64,000 nt of DNA from an uncultured Pelagibacteraceae bacterium (GTDB lineage Bacteria > Pseudomonadota > Alphaproteobacteria > Pelagibacterales > Pelagibacteraceae). Position 1 is the stretch's first letter. Each line of letters starts with the position of its first letter. The DNA lies in assembly GCA_902552475.1 (NCBI GenBank), contig CACDJC010000001.1, positions 1-64,000 on the forward strand. The letters are read 5' to 3'. Shown here piece by piece: positions 54,063-63,885 of this stretch. A model generated the notes under the pieces. It was not told the origin of the DNA and searched no databases. It worked only from the letters and a program-made list of their open reading frames with translations. The position numbers were made by a program, and so were the translations under genes.

Positions 54063-56213
54063 TTAACTTTTTCTAATAAGTCTATTTAGGTGTAAAAGCG
54101 GTTCAGTATAACCTGAGGGTTGAGACTTTCCATGAAATATTAACTCACAAGCAGCTTTAAATGCAATTGATTTGTCATAATTGGGAGACATATTTTCATA
54201 ATATGGATCATTAATATTTTGTTTATCTACAATTTTTGCCATTTTTTTTAATATTTCTAGAACTTGTCTATTTGAACATAATCCATGATGTAGCCAATTT
54301 GCAATATGTTGAGATGAAATTCTCAATGTCGCTCTATCTTCCATTAGTCCAATATTATTGATATCCGGAACTTTTGAACAGCCAATACCTTGATCAATCC
54401 ATCTTACTACATAACCTAAAATTGTTTGCGCAGAATTTGATATTTCAGAATTTATTTCGTCATTTGACCAATTTGGTCTTTCAATAATAGGTATAGTTAA
54501 AAGGTCAGACAACTTTGCTTGGTTTCTTTTTTTTAATTCTTTTTGTTTTCTGAAAATATTTATTTTATGATAATGCATAGCATGTAAAGCTGCAGCCGTA
54601 GGAGAAGGAACCCATGCACAATTCGCACCAGCATTTAAATGTCCAATTTTTTGTTCCATCATGTCTTTCATTTTATCAGGCATTGCCCACATACCTTTTC
54701 CAATTTGAGCGACTCCAGAGAAACCACATTTAATACCAATGTCTACGTTATTGTCCTCATAAGTTTTAATCCATTTAGATTTTTTCATATCTCCTTTTTT
54801 AATCATAGGTCCAGCTTCCATGGATGTATGCATTTCATCACCAGTTCTATCTAAAAATCCAGTGTTGATAAAAAAAGCTCTATTTTCTAAAGTTCTTATA
54901 CATTCTTTTAAATTTGCAGAAGTTCTTCTTTCTTCATCCATAATTCCACATTTAATTGTATTTTTTTTAATTTTTAGAACTTCTTCGACTTTAGAAAAAA
55001 TTGTATCAGTAAATTTAGTTTCTTCAGGACCATGCATTTTAGGTTTAACTATATAAATTGAACCTTTTCTAGAATTTCCTCTTCTTTTTAAATCATGTAA
55101 ACAAGCAGCTGAAGTCATAAATGCATCCATAATTCCTTCAGGCACTTCAGATCCATCATCTAATATTATTGCTGGATTTGTCATTAGATGCCCAACATTT
55201 CTTACAAGTAATAAGCTTCTACCATGTAATTTTAGACCCTTTCCTTTTTTTGAAATATAACTTCTGTCAGGATTAAGCTTTCTTTCCAGTTTTTTTCCAT
55301 CCTTTTCAAAAACAGCTTTTAAATCTCCCTTCATAAGTCCTAGCCAGTTTCTATAACATGACACTTTATCTTCAGCATCCACTGCAGCGACACTGTCTTC
55401 GTGATCACAAATTGTAGAAATTGCAGACTCTATAATAATATCACTTATTCCTGCAGCATCTCGAGCCGCGCTAAAAGCTCTTGGGTTAATAATTATTTCT
55501 AAGTGAAGATTGTTATTTTTAAGAATTATAGCTGAAGGTTTGTTCACCTCACCTCTATGGCCGACAAATTTTTCTAAATCAATTAAATCAAATTTTTTCT
55601 TTCCCTTAATAATTTTTAATTTATTTTTTTCAACTTCTAACCCAGTTATATCTTTCCAATTCAAATTTTTTATTGGAAAATATTTATTTAAAAAATCTCT
55701 AGTATATTTTATTACTTCTTGTCCTCTTAATGGATCATATTTTTCGCTACCACTTTCTTCTGACTCTATTATGTCCGATCCATATAAACTATCATATAAA
55801 CTTACCCATCTTGCGTTCGAAGCATTCAAGCTATATCTTGCATTCATAATGGGTACCACCAACTGTGGACCAGCAATACTAGAAATTTCTTCATCCAAAT
55901 TCTTTGTTTTTATTTTAAAATCTGGACCTTCTCTTTTTAAATATCCAATTTTGATTAAAAAATTTTTATATTCTTTATAATCAAATTTTTTTGATCTTTT
56001 TTTCTTATGCCAAAGATCTATTTCTTGTTGTAATGTTTCTCGAAATTCTAATAATTTTTTATTTTTAGGAGCTAATTCATGCACCACTTTATCAAAACCT
56101 TGCCAAAAATGAATTGTAGAGATGCTTGTTCCTTTTAAAAGTTCTTTATCGACAAAATCAAACAAAATTTTTGCAACTGATAAATTATTTATTTTTATAA
56201 ACTCTTCTTTCAC
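54063..56213 (-). CDS. glcB: Malate synthase G, GTG start
   Basis: 716 aa; condenses glyoxylate with acetyl-CoA to malate. Family landmarks are LNASNARWVSLYDSLYGSD, GRSLLLVRNVGHLMTNPAI, the catalytic region CGIMDEERRTSANLKECI, NTGFLDRTGDEMHTSMEAGPM and GMWAMPDKM. The start is GTG with a GAGG Shine-Dalgarno ten bases before it. The 208-base upstream region holds three short hairpins. A glycine-responsive riboswitch upstream of glcB is described for SAR11, but its conserved core is not evident here. Confidence 0.95.
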   Translation of the reverse strand: MKEEFIKINNLSVAKILFDFVDKELLKGTSISTIHFWQGFDKVVHELAPKNKKLLEFRETLQQEIDLWHKKKRSKKFDYKEYKNFLIKIGYLKREGPDFKIKTKNLDEEISSIAGPQLVVPIMNARYSLNASNARWVSLYDSLYGSDIIESEESGSEKYDPLRGQEVIKYTRDFLNKYFPIKNLNWKDITGLEVEKNKLKIIKGKKKFDLIDLEKFVGHRGEVNKPSAIILKNNNLHLEIIINPRAFSAARDAAGISDIIIESAISTICDHEDSVAAVDAEDKVSCYRNWLGLMKGDLKAVFEKDGKKLERKLNPDRSYISKKGKGLKLHGRSLLLVRNVGHLMTNPAIILDDGSEVPEGIMDAFMTSAACLHDLKRRGNSRKGSIYIVKPKMHGPEETKFTDTIFSKVEEVLKIKKNTIKCGIMDEERRTSANLKECIRTLENRAFFINTGFLDRTGDEMHTSMEAGPMIKKGDMKKSKWIKTYEDNNVDIGIKCGFSGVAQIGKGMWAMPDKMKDMMEQKIGHLNAGANCAWVPSPTAAALHAMHYHKINIFRKQKELKKRNQAKLSDLLTIPIIERPNWSNDEINSEISNSAQTILGYVVRWIDQGIGCSKVPDINNIGLMEDRATLRISSQHIANWLHHGLCSNRQVLEILKKMAKIVDKQNINDPYYENMSPNYDKSIAFKAACELIFHGKSQPSGYTEPLLHLNRLIRKS

Positions 56214-56421
56214 GAAATTTTTACCTCATTTTTATATTAACTTAGGTTTCAATTTTAGAAGAAATTAATTTACTTCTAATAATCTTATTTTTCAGCAAAC
56301 CCAGCCTATTTTGAACTTAAATAGTTCATTATGTACTACTTTTTGTAGTTTTAGCCGATAAAATAAGTTATAAATTTTTAAACATTTTATTGCCTTTTTT
56401 AAATATAATAAAGCTTTTTTA
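56214..56421. promoter_or_regulatory. Divergent leader region between glcB and accA
   Basis: 208 bases with no ORF. On the glcB (minus) side there are three simple hairpins: 56335-56349 (5 bp), 56312-56328 (6 bp, loop of 5) and 56255-56279 (7 bp, loop of 11). On the plus side a TATAAT (56404-56409) ends 12 bases before the accA ATG, implying a leader of a few bases only. I looked for glycine-aptamer consensus and did not find it. Confidence 0.5.
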
Positions 56422-57528
56422 ATGAAAAATTATTTAAATTTCGAAACAGAGGTAAAAAATCTTGAAAATGAACTTGAGCAATTAAAAGATCCTTATAATC
56501 AAGAGGGACTATCAGAGGTAGATACCTTAAAAATTTCTAAGGTTGAAAAAGAAATTGCGGAAAAATTAGAAAAAATATATTCAAATTTAGATCCTTGGCA
56601 AACAGCATTAGTTGCGCGCCATGAAGATCGTCCAAAAGCAAAATTTTTTATAGATAACCTTTTTGATGAGTTTATTTCACTTTCTGGAGATAGGTTTTAC
56701 GGCGAAGATAAGTCTGTAATTACAGGTTTTGGAAAATTTAATAACAAGTCAGTTTTAATAATTGGTCAAGAAAAAGGAGAAGATTTAGAAAAAAGGATAG
56801 AGCACAATTTTGGCATGATGAAACCTGAGGGTTATCGCAAAACAATAAGATTAATGGATCTCGCAAATAAATTTAATATACCTATTATATCAATTATAGA
56901 CACTCCTGGAGCATATCCTGGAGTAGGAGCAGAAGAAAGAGGTCAGGCGGAAGCAATTGCAAAATCAATTGAGGCTTGCATGAAGCTTACTGTTCCAACC
57001 ATATCAATTATAATTGGTGAGGGGGGCTCAGGAGGTGCTATAGCTTTGGCATCTTCAAATAAAGTTCTTATGCTGCAAAATGCAATTTATTCTGTAATTT
57101 CCCCAGAAGGCTGCGCAACAATTTTGTGGAGAGATCCAAAAAAAACTTTAGAAGCAGCAACAGCAATGAAGATGTCTTCAAAAGATCTTCTAAGTTTAGA
57201 TATTATTGATGAAATTATTCCTGAGCCGATAGGAGGAGCACATAGAGATAAGGACTTAATATTAGATAATGTAAGAAATTCAATAGAAAAAAATTTAGAA
57301 TTCTTCAATGGAATGGAAAAAGATGAAATTTTAAATCATAGAAAAAATAAATTTTTATCAATAGGAAGATCCAAAGGCTTTTCAAGTAAGTCAGATGTTT
57401 CAAATAATATTTCAATGAAGGAAAATATAATTGAAAAATTAAAATTAAAATTAAAAAGAGAAAGTAAAACTACTTATATTTTAGCTACAATTTCAGTTTT
57501 TTTAATTATTTTATATATTTTTTTATAA
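56422..57528 (+). CDS. accA: Acetyl-CoA carboxylase carboxyltransferase alpha subunit with hydrophobic C-tail
   Basis: 368 aa. The family core is complete: ARHEDRPKAKFFIDNLFDEFISLSGDRFYGEDKSVITGFGKF, GMMKPEGYRKTIRLMDLA, DTPGAYPGVGAEERGQAEAIA, IGEGGSGGAIALA and ISPEGCATILWRD. Usual AccA ends at about 320 residues; this one continues about 50, first a Ser/Lys-rich stretch and then KRESKTTYILATISVFLIILYIFL, a hydrophobic segment at the very end. The tail might anchor the transferase to the inner membrane. The ORF overlaps the secA end by six bases. Confidence 0.95.
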   Translation: MKNYLNFETEVKNLENELEQLKDPYNQEGLSEVDTLKISKVEKEIAEKLEKIYSNLDPWQTALVARHEDRPKAKFFIDNLFDEFISLSGDRFYGEDKSVITGFGKFNNKSVLIIGQEKGEDLEKRIEHNFGMMKPEGYRKTIRLMDLANKFNIPIISIIDTPGAYPGVGAEERGQAEAIAKSIEACMKLTVPTISIIIGEGGSGGAIALASSNKVLMLQNAIYSVISPEGCATILWRDPKKTLEAATAMKMSSKDLLSLDIIDEIIPEPIGGAHRDKDLILDNVRNSIEKNLEFFNGMEKDEILNHRKNKFLSIGRSKGFSSKSDVSNNISMKENIIEKLKLKLKRESKTTYILATISVFLIILYIFL

Positions 57529-60048
57529 AGATCCGTGACAATGTTTATATTTTTTACCTGAATTACATGGGCAGGGCTCATTTCTACCAATTTTTTTTGA
57601 TGAAAGTTGATTAAATTTTTCATCTATTTTTTTTTCTGCATCTTTTTCTTCTTCATTTTTTTCAACAATTTTTAAATTAAATAAAATTGTAATTAAATCA
57701 TTTTTTAGTTTATTTAATAAATTTTCAAAAAGTGAAAATGCTTCTTTCTTATATTCAACCAAAGGATCTCTTTGTCCATATGACCTTAGTCCTATCACTT
57801 GTCTTAATTGTTCTAGGTATTGTATATGCATTTTCCAGTTTTGATCTATTAATTGTAAAAAAATTCTTTTTTCTATTTCTAAAGCCTGTTCTCTTCCTAA
57901 GATTTTAATTCTTTCCTCTCTTACTTTAGCAAACTTATTAAAAATTGAACTTTTAAATTCTTCATCATTAAAATTAGATAATTTGTTAATATCTTCTTCA
58001 ACAAAAGATTTACCTAATATTGATTTTAATTGGATTAAAAATTCATTTGAGCTTTTTTTCCCTAAACTTTGTGATTTTTGATTTTTTAAACTAATGATTA
58101 TTTCATCTAAAAAATTATCTGAATAGCTTTCGGCATTTTTACTTTCAATAACTTCATTTCTTTGAGAAAAAATAACATGTCTTTGATCATTAAGAACATT
58201 ATCAAATTTTAAAAGAGTTTTACGAATATCAAAATTTCTAGCCTCAACTTTTTGTTGGGCTCTTTCCAATGCTTTATTTATCCAAGGATGGTCTATACTT
58301 TCTCCATCTTTAAGTCCAAGTTTTTCTAGAATATTATTCATTGATTCTGATCCAAAAATTCTCATAAGATCATCTTCCAAACTTACAAAAAAAACTGAGT
58401 TTCCTTCATCTCCTTGTCTTCCTGATCTTCCTCTGGCTTGATTATCTACTCTTCTGCTTTCCATTCTTTCAGTACCAACCACAAATAAACCTCCTAAATT
58501 TTTTATATGACTTTTTTCACTTTCATCTTGTCCTCCTAATTTTATATCCACACCTCTTCCAGAAATACTAGTGGTAATGATTATTGAATTTTTTTTACCC
58601 GCATCTGCAATTATCTCTGCTTCTTTTTCATGATTTTTTGCATTAAGAACAGTATGGCTGACTCCTTTATCTTTTAATAATTTTGAGTAATGTTCAGATT
58701 TATTAATACTTGATGTAAATACAAGCAAAGGTTGACCTAAATTATTACATTCAATTATTTTTTTGATTATTGCTGTGTCTTTTTCTTTGCTTGTTCTAAA
58801 TATTTGATCATTAAAATCTTTCCTTATCATTTTTTTGTTTGTGGGAATACTTACAACCGAAAGATTATATATTTCAAAAAATTCTTCTGACTCAGTTTGG
58901 GCAGTACCTGTACATCCGGCTAATTTTCTATAAAGTTTAAAAAAATTTTGATAAGTTATAGATGCTAACGTTTGATTTTCTGAATTAATATTTAATTTTT
59001 CTTTTGCTTCAAGACTTTGATGCAAACCATCCCCAAATCTTCTTCCTGGCAGCTGTCTTCCTGTTTGTTCATCAATTATTACCACTTGTCCATCTTTAAC
59101 AATATAATCTCTTCCATTTTGAAAAAGATGGTTTGCTCTTAAAGCTTGATTAACATGATGAACTATATGTAAATTTGATGGATCATAAAAATTGTTATTT
59201 TTAAGAACACCTGCATTAGAAAATATTTTTTCAATATTATCGATACCTTTGTTGGTAAGTAGTATATTTTTATCTTTTTCGTCAATTTCAAAATCTTCAT
59301 TCTTTAAATTTTTTACAAGTTTGTCTATTGCAATATATTGATTTGTTTTATCTTCAGCAGCTCCCGAAATAACCAAAGGTGTTCTTGCTTCATCAATTAG
59401 ACAAGAATCGATTTCATCAACTATTGCATAGTTATGATTTCTTTGAACCATTTCCTTTTTAGAAAATTTCATATTATCTCTTAAATAATCAAAACCTAGT
59501 TCACTATTTGTTGCATAGGTTATATCTTTTGCGTAATTTTCTTTTCTTTCTAAATCTGTCTGTCCAGTATTTATATATCCACAAGAGAGTCCTAAAAAAT
59601 TATAAATTTTTCCCATATTTTGGCTATCTCTTTTTGCCAAGTAATCGTTGACTGTAACTATGTGTACCCCTTTTTTTTCTAAAGCATTTAAGTATGCCGC
59701 TAACACAATTGTTAAAGTTTTTCCTTCACCAGTTTTCATTTCAGCTATTTTCTTTTCATGAAGAACTACTCCACCAACCAACTGCACATCAAAATGTCTT
59801 TCATTATTTATTCTTTTGGAAGCTTCACGCACAAGAGCAAATGCTTTAGGCAAGATATCATTGAGTTTTTTTCCTTTATTTAATTCTTCAATTAATTCAT
59901 TTGATTTTTTTGGAAATTCATCATCTTTTAGTGTTTCAATTTCTTTTTCTAGAGCGTTTATATTTTCTACAATTTTTTGAATTCGATTTAGTTCTTTTTG
60001 ATTCCCGCTTTTTATTAGCTTTGAAAATAGGTTTAGTGGGTTAAACAT
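57523..60048 (-). CDS. secA: Preprotein translocase ATPase SecA
   Basis: 841 aa motor of the Sec pathway. Walker A AEMKTGEGKTL, Walker B AIVDEIDSCLIDEARTPL, GRGVDIKLGG, GRSGRQGDEGNSVFFVSLEDDLMRIFG and helical scaffold regions are present. The C-terminal zinc-binding tail CPCNSGKKYKHCHG, which contacts SecB, is intact. Slightly shorter than E. coli SecA, mainly in the linker. Divergent from argJ over 58 bases. Confidence 0.97.
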   Translation of the reverse strand: MFNPLNLFSKLIKSGNQKELNRIQKIVENINALEKEIETLKDDEFPKKSNELIEELNKGKKLNDILPKAFALVREASKRINNERHFDVQLVGGVVLHEKKIAEMKTGEGKTLTIVLAAYLNALEKKGVHIVTVNDYLAKRDSQNMGKIYNFLGLSCGYINTGQTDLERKENYAKDITYATNSELGFDYLRDNMKFSKKEMVQRNHNYAIVDEIDSCLIDEARTPLVISGAAEDKTNQYIAIDKLVKNLKNEDFEIDEKDKNILLTNKGIDNIEKIFSNAGVLKNNNFYDPSNLHIVHHVNQALRANHLFQNGRDYIVKDGQVVIIDEQTGRQLPGRRFGDGLHQSLEAKEKLNINSENQTLASITYQNFFKLYRKLAGCTGTAQTESEEFFEIYNLSVVSIPTNKKMIRKDFNDQIFRTSKEKDTAIIKKIIECNNLGQPLLVFTSSINKSEHYSKLLKDKGVSHTVLNAKNHEKEAEIIADAGKKNSIIITTSISGRGVDIKLGGQDESEKSHIKNLGGLFVVGTERMESRRVDNQARGRSGRQGDEGNSVFFVSLEDDLMRIFGSESMNNILEKLGLKDGESIDHPWINKALERAQQKVEARNFDIRKTLLKFDNVLNDQRHVIFSQRNEVIESKNAESYSDNFLDEIIISLKNQKSQSLGKKSSNEFLIQLKSILGKSFVEEDINKLSNFNDEEFKSSIFNKFAKVREERIKILGREQALEIEKRIFLQLIDQNWKMHIQYLEQLRQVIGLRSYGQRDPLVEYKKEAFSLFENLLNKLKNDLITILFNLKIVEKNEEEKDAEKKIDEKFNQLSSKKIGRNEPCPCNSGKKYKHCHGSL

Positions 60049-60106
60049 TTTGATGTAAAATTAAATATTATGATTATATAGTAATTATTTAATTAATTTA
60101 AATATC

Positions 60107-61408
60107 ATGGATTTTAACATAAGCAATTTTATTGATATTAGATCTAGAAAGTCAAAAATAGGCGATTTTCAAGATCTAGATCATATCGATGGAGTAGCTA
60201 TCTCCACAATTAACGCTGGCTTATATCAAGAAAAAAGAGATGATTTGGTTTTATTTTACTTTAGAGATGGAGCTAGCCATGCCTCAGTTTTTACTCAATC
60301 AAAAATAATATCAGAAAATTTAAAATGGAATAAAAAAATCAAAAGTAACAAAATATATGGATTATTAATAAATACTAGAAACGCTAATGCTCTTACGGGC
60401 ACAGATGGATTTAATGCATTAAAACAAATTTCAGTTGATCTTTCAAAAATATTATCTGCCAAACAAAATAAAGATGAAGAAAATCCAAAAAAAATTAAAC
60501 CAAAAGAAATATTATTTGGATGCACAGGTACTATTGGCGAAAAGTTTCCCTTAATAAAAATTCAAAATTCAATTTCAGATTTAATACATAAATTAAAATA
60601 TACACAAAATAAATTAATTTGGATGAAGGCTGCAATGGGAATTTTAACAACAGATTTAAAACCCAAACTTTCAATGAGTGAAGCAAAAATTGGATCAAAA
60701 AATATTAAAGTCTATGGAATTGCAAAGGGATCAGGGATGATCTACCCCAATATGGCAACAACGTTGGGCTTTATTTTTACAGATGCAAATTTATCTTCAT
60801 CAATATTAAAAGATATTTTAAAAAAAAATATTAAATCAACATTTAATGCAATTTCATGTGATGGTGATACAAGTACAAATGATATGGTATCAATATTTTC
60901 AACTAATAAAGCAAATAATCCTATTATAAAAAAATCAGATGATCCAAAACTTAAAAGTTTTAATAAAGCTGTTAATGAAGTTCTTTTAAATTTGGCAAAA
61001 CAAGTTGCTTTTGATGGAGAAGGTGCTTCCAAGTTTATTACAATAAACTGCAAAGAGTGCAAAAGTGATAAAGATGCAAAAAATATATCCCTTTCGATTG
61101 CCAATTCACTTTTGGTTAAAACCGCTATTGCTGGCGAAGATCCTAACTGGGGAAGAATTGCAATGGCAGTAGGAAAGAGCAATGGAATTATAGATGAAAA
61201 AAAGCTGTCTATTTATATAGGACCCTACAAGATTTTTTTTAAAGGTTCTCTATATGAAAAATATGATGAAAAAAAAGTTAGCGAGTATATGAAAAATGAT
61301 TCAATTGAAATTACTGTTGAAATTGGCATGGGAAATAAAAGTTTTACAGCATACACAATGGATTTAACAAAAAAATATATTGAAATTAACGCAGACTATA
61401 GAACTTAA
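60107..61408 (+). CDS. argJ: Bifunctional ornithine acetyltransferase / N-acetylglutamate synthase
   Basis: 433 aa; recycles the acetyl group in arginine synthesis. Self-cleavage occurs before the Thr in IYPNMATTLGFIFTDA, giving two chains. Other motifs: LLINTRNANALTGTDGFNAL, GCTGTIGEKFPL, ISCDGDTSTNDMVS and AGEDPNWGRIAMAVG. The first 30 residues (DIRSRKSKIGDFQDLDHIDGVAISTINAGLY) are ordinary. secA-argJ divergence is seen in other alphaproteobacteria. Confidence 0.95.
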   Translation: MDFNISNFIDIRSRKSKIGDFQDLDHIDGVAISTINAGLYQEKRDDLVLFYFRDGASHASVFTQSKIISENLKWNKKIKSNKIYGLLINTRNANALTGTDGFNALKQISVDLSKILSAKQNKDEENPKKIKPKEILFGCTGTIGEKFPLIKIQNSISDLIHKLKYTQNKLIWMKAAMGILTTDLKPKLSMSEAKIGSKNIKVYGIAKGSGMIYPNMATTLGFIFTDANLSSSILKDILKKNIKSTFNAISCDGDTSTNDMVSIFSTNKANNPIIKKSDDPKLKSFNKAVNEVLLNLAKQVAFDGEGASKFITINCKECKSDKDAKNISLSIANSLLVKTAIAGEDPNWGRIAMAVGKSNGIIDEKKLSIYIGPYKIFFKGSLYEKYDEKKVSEYMKNDSIEITVEIGMGNKSFTAYTMDLTKKYIEINADYRT

Positions 61409-61449
61409 GTTATATTGAATTTTTGTATTCAAGTTACTAAATATTAATA

Positions 61450-61875
61450 ATGATCAAGTACTCTTTAAAATGTAAAAAATGTTCAATCGAGTTTGAAAGT
61501 TGGTTTGGATCTTCAAAGGAATTTGATCGATTAAAAAAACTTAAACTTTTAAAATGTCAAAATTGCAATTCTTTAAAAATTGAAAAGTCTTTAATGTCCC
61601 CAAATTTGGCTAATACTAAGAAAAAAAGTAATTATCAAAATGTTAAAAAATATGAGTTAGTAAAAAAGAAACTAAAAAAATATCAAAAATTTATTAAGCA
61701 AAATTTTGATTATGTTGGAGATAATTTTACATATGAAGCACGATCTATACATTATAACCAAAAAAAATCAAAAAAAGGTATTTATGGTAAAGCTTCAATT
61801 GAAGAGGTTAAAGAATTAAAAGAAGAAGGTATTGAAACTGAAATGATACCCTGGATTGAAGAAAAAGAGAATTAA
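61450..61875 (+). CDS. DUF1178 family protein
   Basis: 141 aa. N-terminal putative zinc ribbon MIKYSLKCKKCSIEFESWFGSSKEFDRLKKLKLLKCQNCNSLKIEKSLMSPNL with two CxxC pairs; C-terminal VGDNFTYEARSIHYNQKKSKKGIYGKASIEEVKELKEEGIE. This is DUF1178, of unknown function, common in alphaproteobacteria near argJ. Convergent with ubiG, overlapping by four bases. Confidence 0.88.
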   Translation: MIKYSLKCKKCSIEFESWFGSSKEFDRLKKLKLLKCQNCNSLKIEKSLMSPNLANTKKKSNYQNVKKYELVKKKLKKYQKFIKQNFDYVGDNFTYEARSIHYNQKKSKKGIYGKASIEEVKELKEEGIETEMIPWIEEKEN

Positions 61876-62600
61876 ATTTTTTTCAATTTCATAATATAAT
61901 TTACTGATTTATCATCTGATACGCTCCACTTATTTAAAATTGGATTAAAAGTCATGCCGTTAATTTTTTTTAAGTCAAGATAATTTTTTTTACATATATT
62001 TGTTAAGGTCTCTGGTTTTACAAATTTATTCCAGTCATGAGTTCCTATTGGTAGCCATTGTAAAATATATTCAGCTCCAATAATAGCAAAGATATAAGAT
62101 TTTAAAGTTTGATTTAATGTTGCGATAAACATTATTCCTGATTTTTTTAAAAACTTTGAACTTTGTTTTATAAAAGAATTTACGTTTTCAACATGTTCAA
62201 CTATTTCCATATTTAATATTATGTCAAATTTCTCACTAGTCTTTAAACTTTCAGGAGATGTATTTAAATACTTAATTTTAAGTTTACTTTTTTTTAAATG
62301 ATATTTTGCAACTTTAATGTTTCGATCTGATGCATCTATACCAACCACTTTGGCTCCAAGTCGTGCCATTGGTTCAGATAAAAGTCCTCCACCGCATCCG
62401 ATATCTAGAACACTCAGTCCATTTAATGGTTTATATTTATTTTTTATATTAAGATCTGATTCTATATTTTCTTTAATATATTTAATTCTTATTGGGTTAA
62501 ATTTATGTAAAGGCTTAAATTTACCGTTTGGATTCCACCATTCTTCTGCAATTTTTGAAAATTTTTCTATTTCTTTTTTATTAATTGTGTTAGTTTTCAT
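61872..62600 (-). CDS. ubiG: Ubiquinone biosynthesis O-methyltransferase
   Basis: 242 aa AdoMet methyltransferase for both O-methylations in ubiquinone synthesis. KFSKIAEEWWNPNGKFKPLHKFNPIRIKYI is the UbiG N-terminus; VLDIGCGGGLLSEPMARLGAKVVGIDAS is motif I; EIVEHVENVNSFI and FIATLNQTLKSYIFAIIGAEYILQWLPIGTHDW follow. Divergent from lysC. Confidence 0.95.
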   Translation of the reverse strand: MKTNTINKKEIEKFSKIAEEWWNPNGKFKPLHKFNPIRIKYIKENIESDLNIKNKYKPLNGLSVLDIGCGGGLLSEPMARLGAKVVGIDASDRNIKVAKYHLKKSKLKIKYLNTSPESLKTSEKFDIILNMEIVEHVENVNSFIKQSSKFLKKSGIMFIATLNQTLKSYIFAIIGAEYILQWLPIGTHDWNKFVKPETLTNICKKNYLDLKKINGMTFNPILNKWSVSDDKSVNYIMKLKKI

Positions 62601-62606
62601 TGTTTA

Positions 62607-62637
62607 TTGACATTACAATCAAGATGTATTTTATCAA
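62607..62637 (+). promoter_or_regulatory. Promoter candidate for lysC
   Basis: A perfect TTGACA (62607-62612) lies in the 69-base gap between ubiG and lysC. A weaker -10 (TTATCA or TATCAA, 62631-62637) follows at 18-19 bases. The predicted leader of about 25 bases contains no clear structure. The -10 is far from consensus, so the call is tentative. Confidence 0.45.
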
Positions 62638-62669
62638 TATATTTTAACTAAAATTAGAAAAAAAAATCA

Positions 62670-63881
62670 ATGAAAATTGTAGTTTTAAAATTTGGTGGGA
62701 CTTCAGTAGGAAGTATTAAAAGAATTAAAAAAATTTCCGATATTATAAAACAATACAAAAAAAAATATAAAGTTATTGTTTTATCATCTGCGATGAGCGG
62801 AGTTACTAATGAATTAGTTAAAAAATCAAAACAAATTAGCAAAAACTTCTCAGATGCTGAATATGATGCACTAGTTTCAGCAGGAGAACAAATGTCTTGT
62901 TCATTAATTGCTGGTCAGCTAATTGAAAGAGGTCAAAAAGCAAGATCTTGGCTTGCTTGGCAAATTCCAATTATAACAGATGGCAAACACAAATTTGCAA
63001 GAATAAACCAAATTAAAAAAAAAAATATTCTAAATTATTTAAAAATCGGAGGAATACCGATAGTAGCTGGATTCCAAGGAATAAATTATCAAAATAGAAT
63101 AACTACAATTGGAAGAGGCGGAACTGATGCTAGCGCAATAATGTTTGCAAAATTTTTTAATGCCGAAAAATGTATTATTTATACAGATGTAGAAGGAGTA
63201 TATACTACCGATCCAAATAAACTTAAATCTGCAAAAAAAATTAAGGAAATATCTTATGAAGAAATGCTAGAAATGGCGTCTTTAGGTGCAAAAGTTATGC
63301 AACCACACTCAATTCAAGATGCTAGACTTAATAGAATAGATATAGAGGTAAAATCATCTTTTAAAAATAAATCTGGCACCTTAATTACTAAAAGAAAAAA
63401 TATTATAAATAATAAAATTATTACTGGTATTTCTTCTACTCAGAATGATGCTAAAATAACTCTTTTGGGAGTTAAAGACAAACCGGGTATCGCTGCTTCT
63501 ATATTTAAACCTCTTTCAGAAAACTCCATAAATGTTGATATGGTTGTTCAAAATATTTCAGCAAATGGAAAAGAAACTGATTTAACATTTACAATAAAAT
63601 CAGATGATTTGAATAAAGCAAAAAAAACTATTATAGAAAATAAAAAAATAAATTTTAAAAGTTTATTAATAGACAAAAATGTATCGAAGATTTCAATAAT
63701 TGGGGTAGGAATGGTTACAACTCCAGGTGTAACTTATAAAATGTTTCAAGCTTTAGCTGAAAAAAAAATTAACATTCAAGTTATATCAACTTCAGAAATT
63801 AAAATTTCAGTTTTAATTAACAAAAAAAATATTAGAAAAGCTATAAAAGCACTTCACAAAGAATTTAAATTAGATAAATAA
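62670..63881 (+). CDS. lysC: Aspartate kinase
   Basis: 403 aa; first step for lysine, threonine and methionine. KFGGTSVGSIKRIKKISDII, VLSSAMSGVTNELV, the GRGGTDASAIMFA and DVEGVYTTDPNKL motifs, and EMLEMASLGAKVMQPHSIQDA form the kinase domain. Two C-terminal ACT domains (KPGIAASIFKPLSENSINVDMVVQNIS, TPGVTYKMFQALAEKKINIQVISTSEIKISVLI) should allow feedback by lysine and/or threonine. ispG starts five bases after its stop. Confidence 0.96.
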   Translation: MKIVVLKFGGTSVGSIKRIKKISDIIKQYKKKYKVIVLSSAMSGVTNELVKKSKQISKNFSDAEYDALVSAGEQMSCSLIAGQLIERGQKARSWLAWQIPIITDGKHKFARINQIKKKNILNYLKIGGIPIVAGFQGINYQNRITTIGRGGTDASAIMFAKFFNAEKCIIYTDVEGVYTTDPNKLKSAKKIKEISYEEMLEMASLGAKVMQPHSIQDARLNRIDIEVKSSFKNKSGTLITKRKNIINNKIITGISSTQNDAKITLLGVKDKPGIAASIFKPLSENSINVDMVVQNISANGKETDLTFTIKSDDLNKAKKTIIENKKINFKSLLIDKNVSKISIIGVGMVTTPGVTYKMFQALAEKKINIQVISTSEIKISVLINKKNIRKAIKALHKEFKLDK

Positions 63882-63885
63882 TTGA

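Noticed and set aside
55510-55980. 156-codon plus-strand ORF inside glcB
   Set aside because: Antisense of malate synthase; hydrophobic content arises from the complement of Lys/Glu codons.
60742-61182. 146-codon minus-strand ORF inside argJ
   Set aside because: Antisense of the conserved ArgJ motifs; no independent coding evidence.
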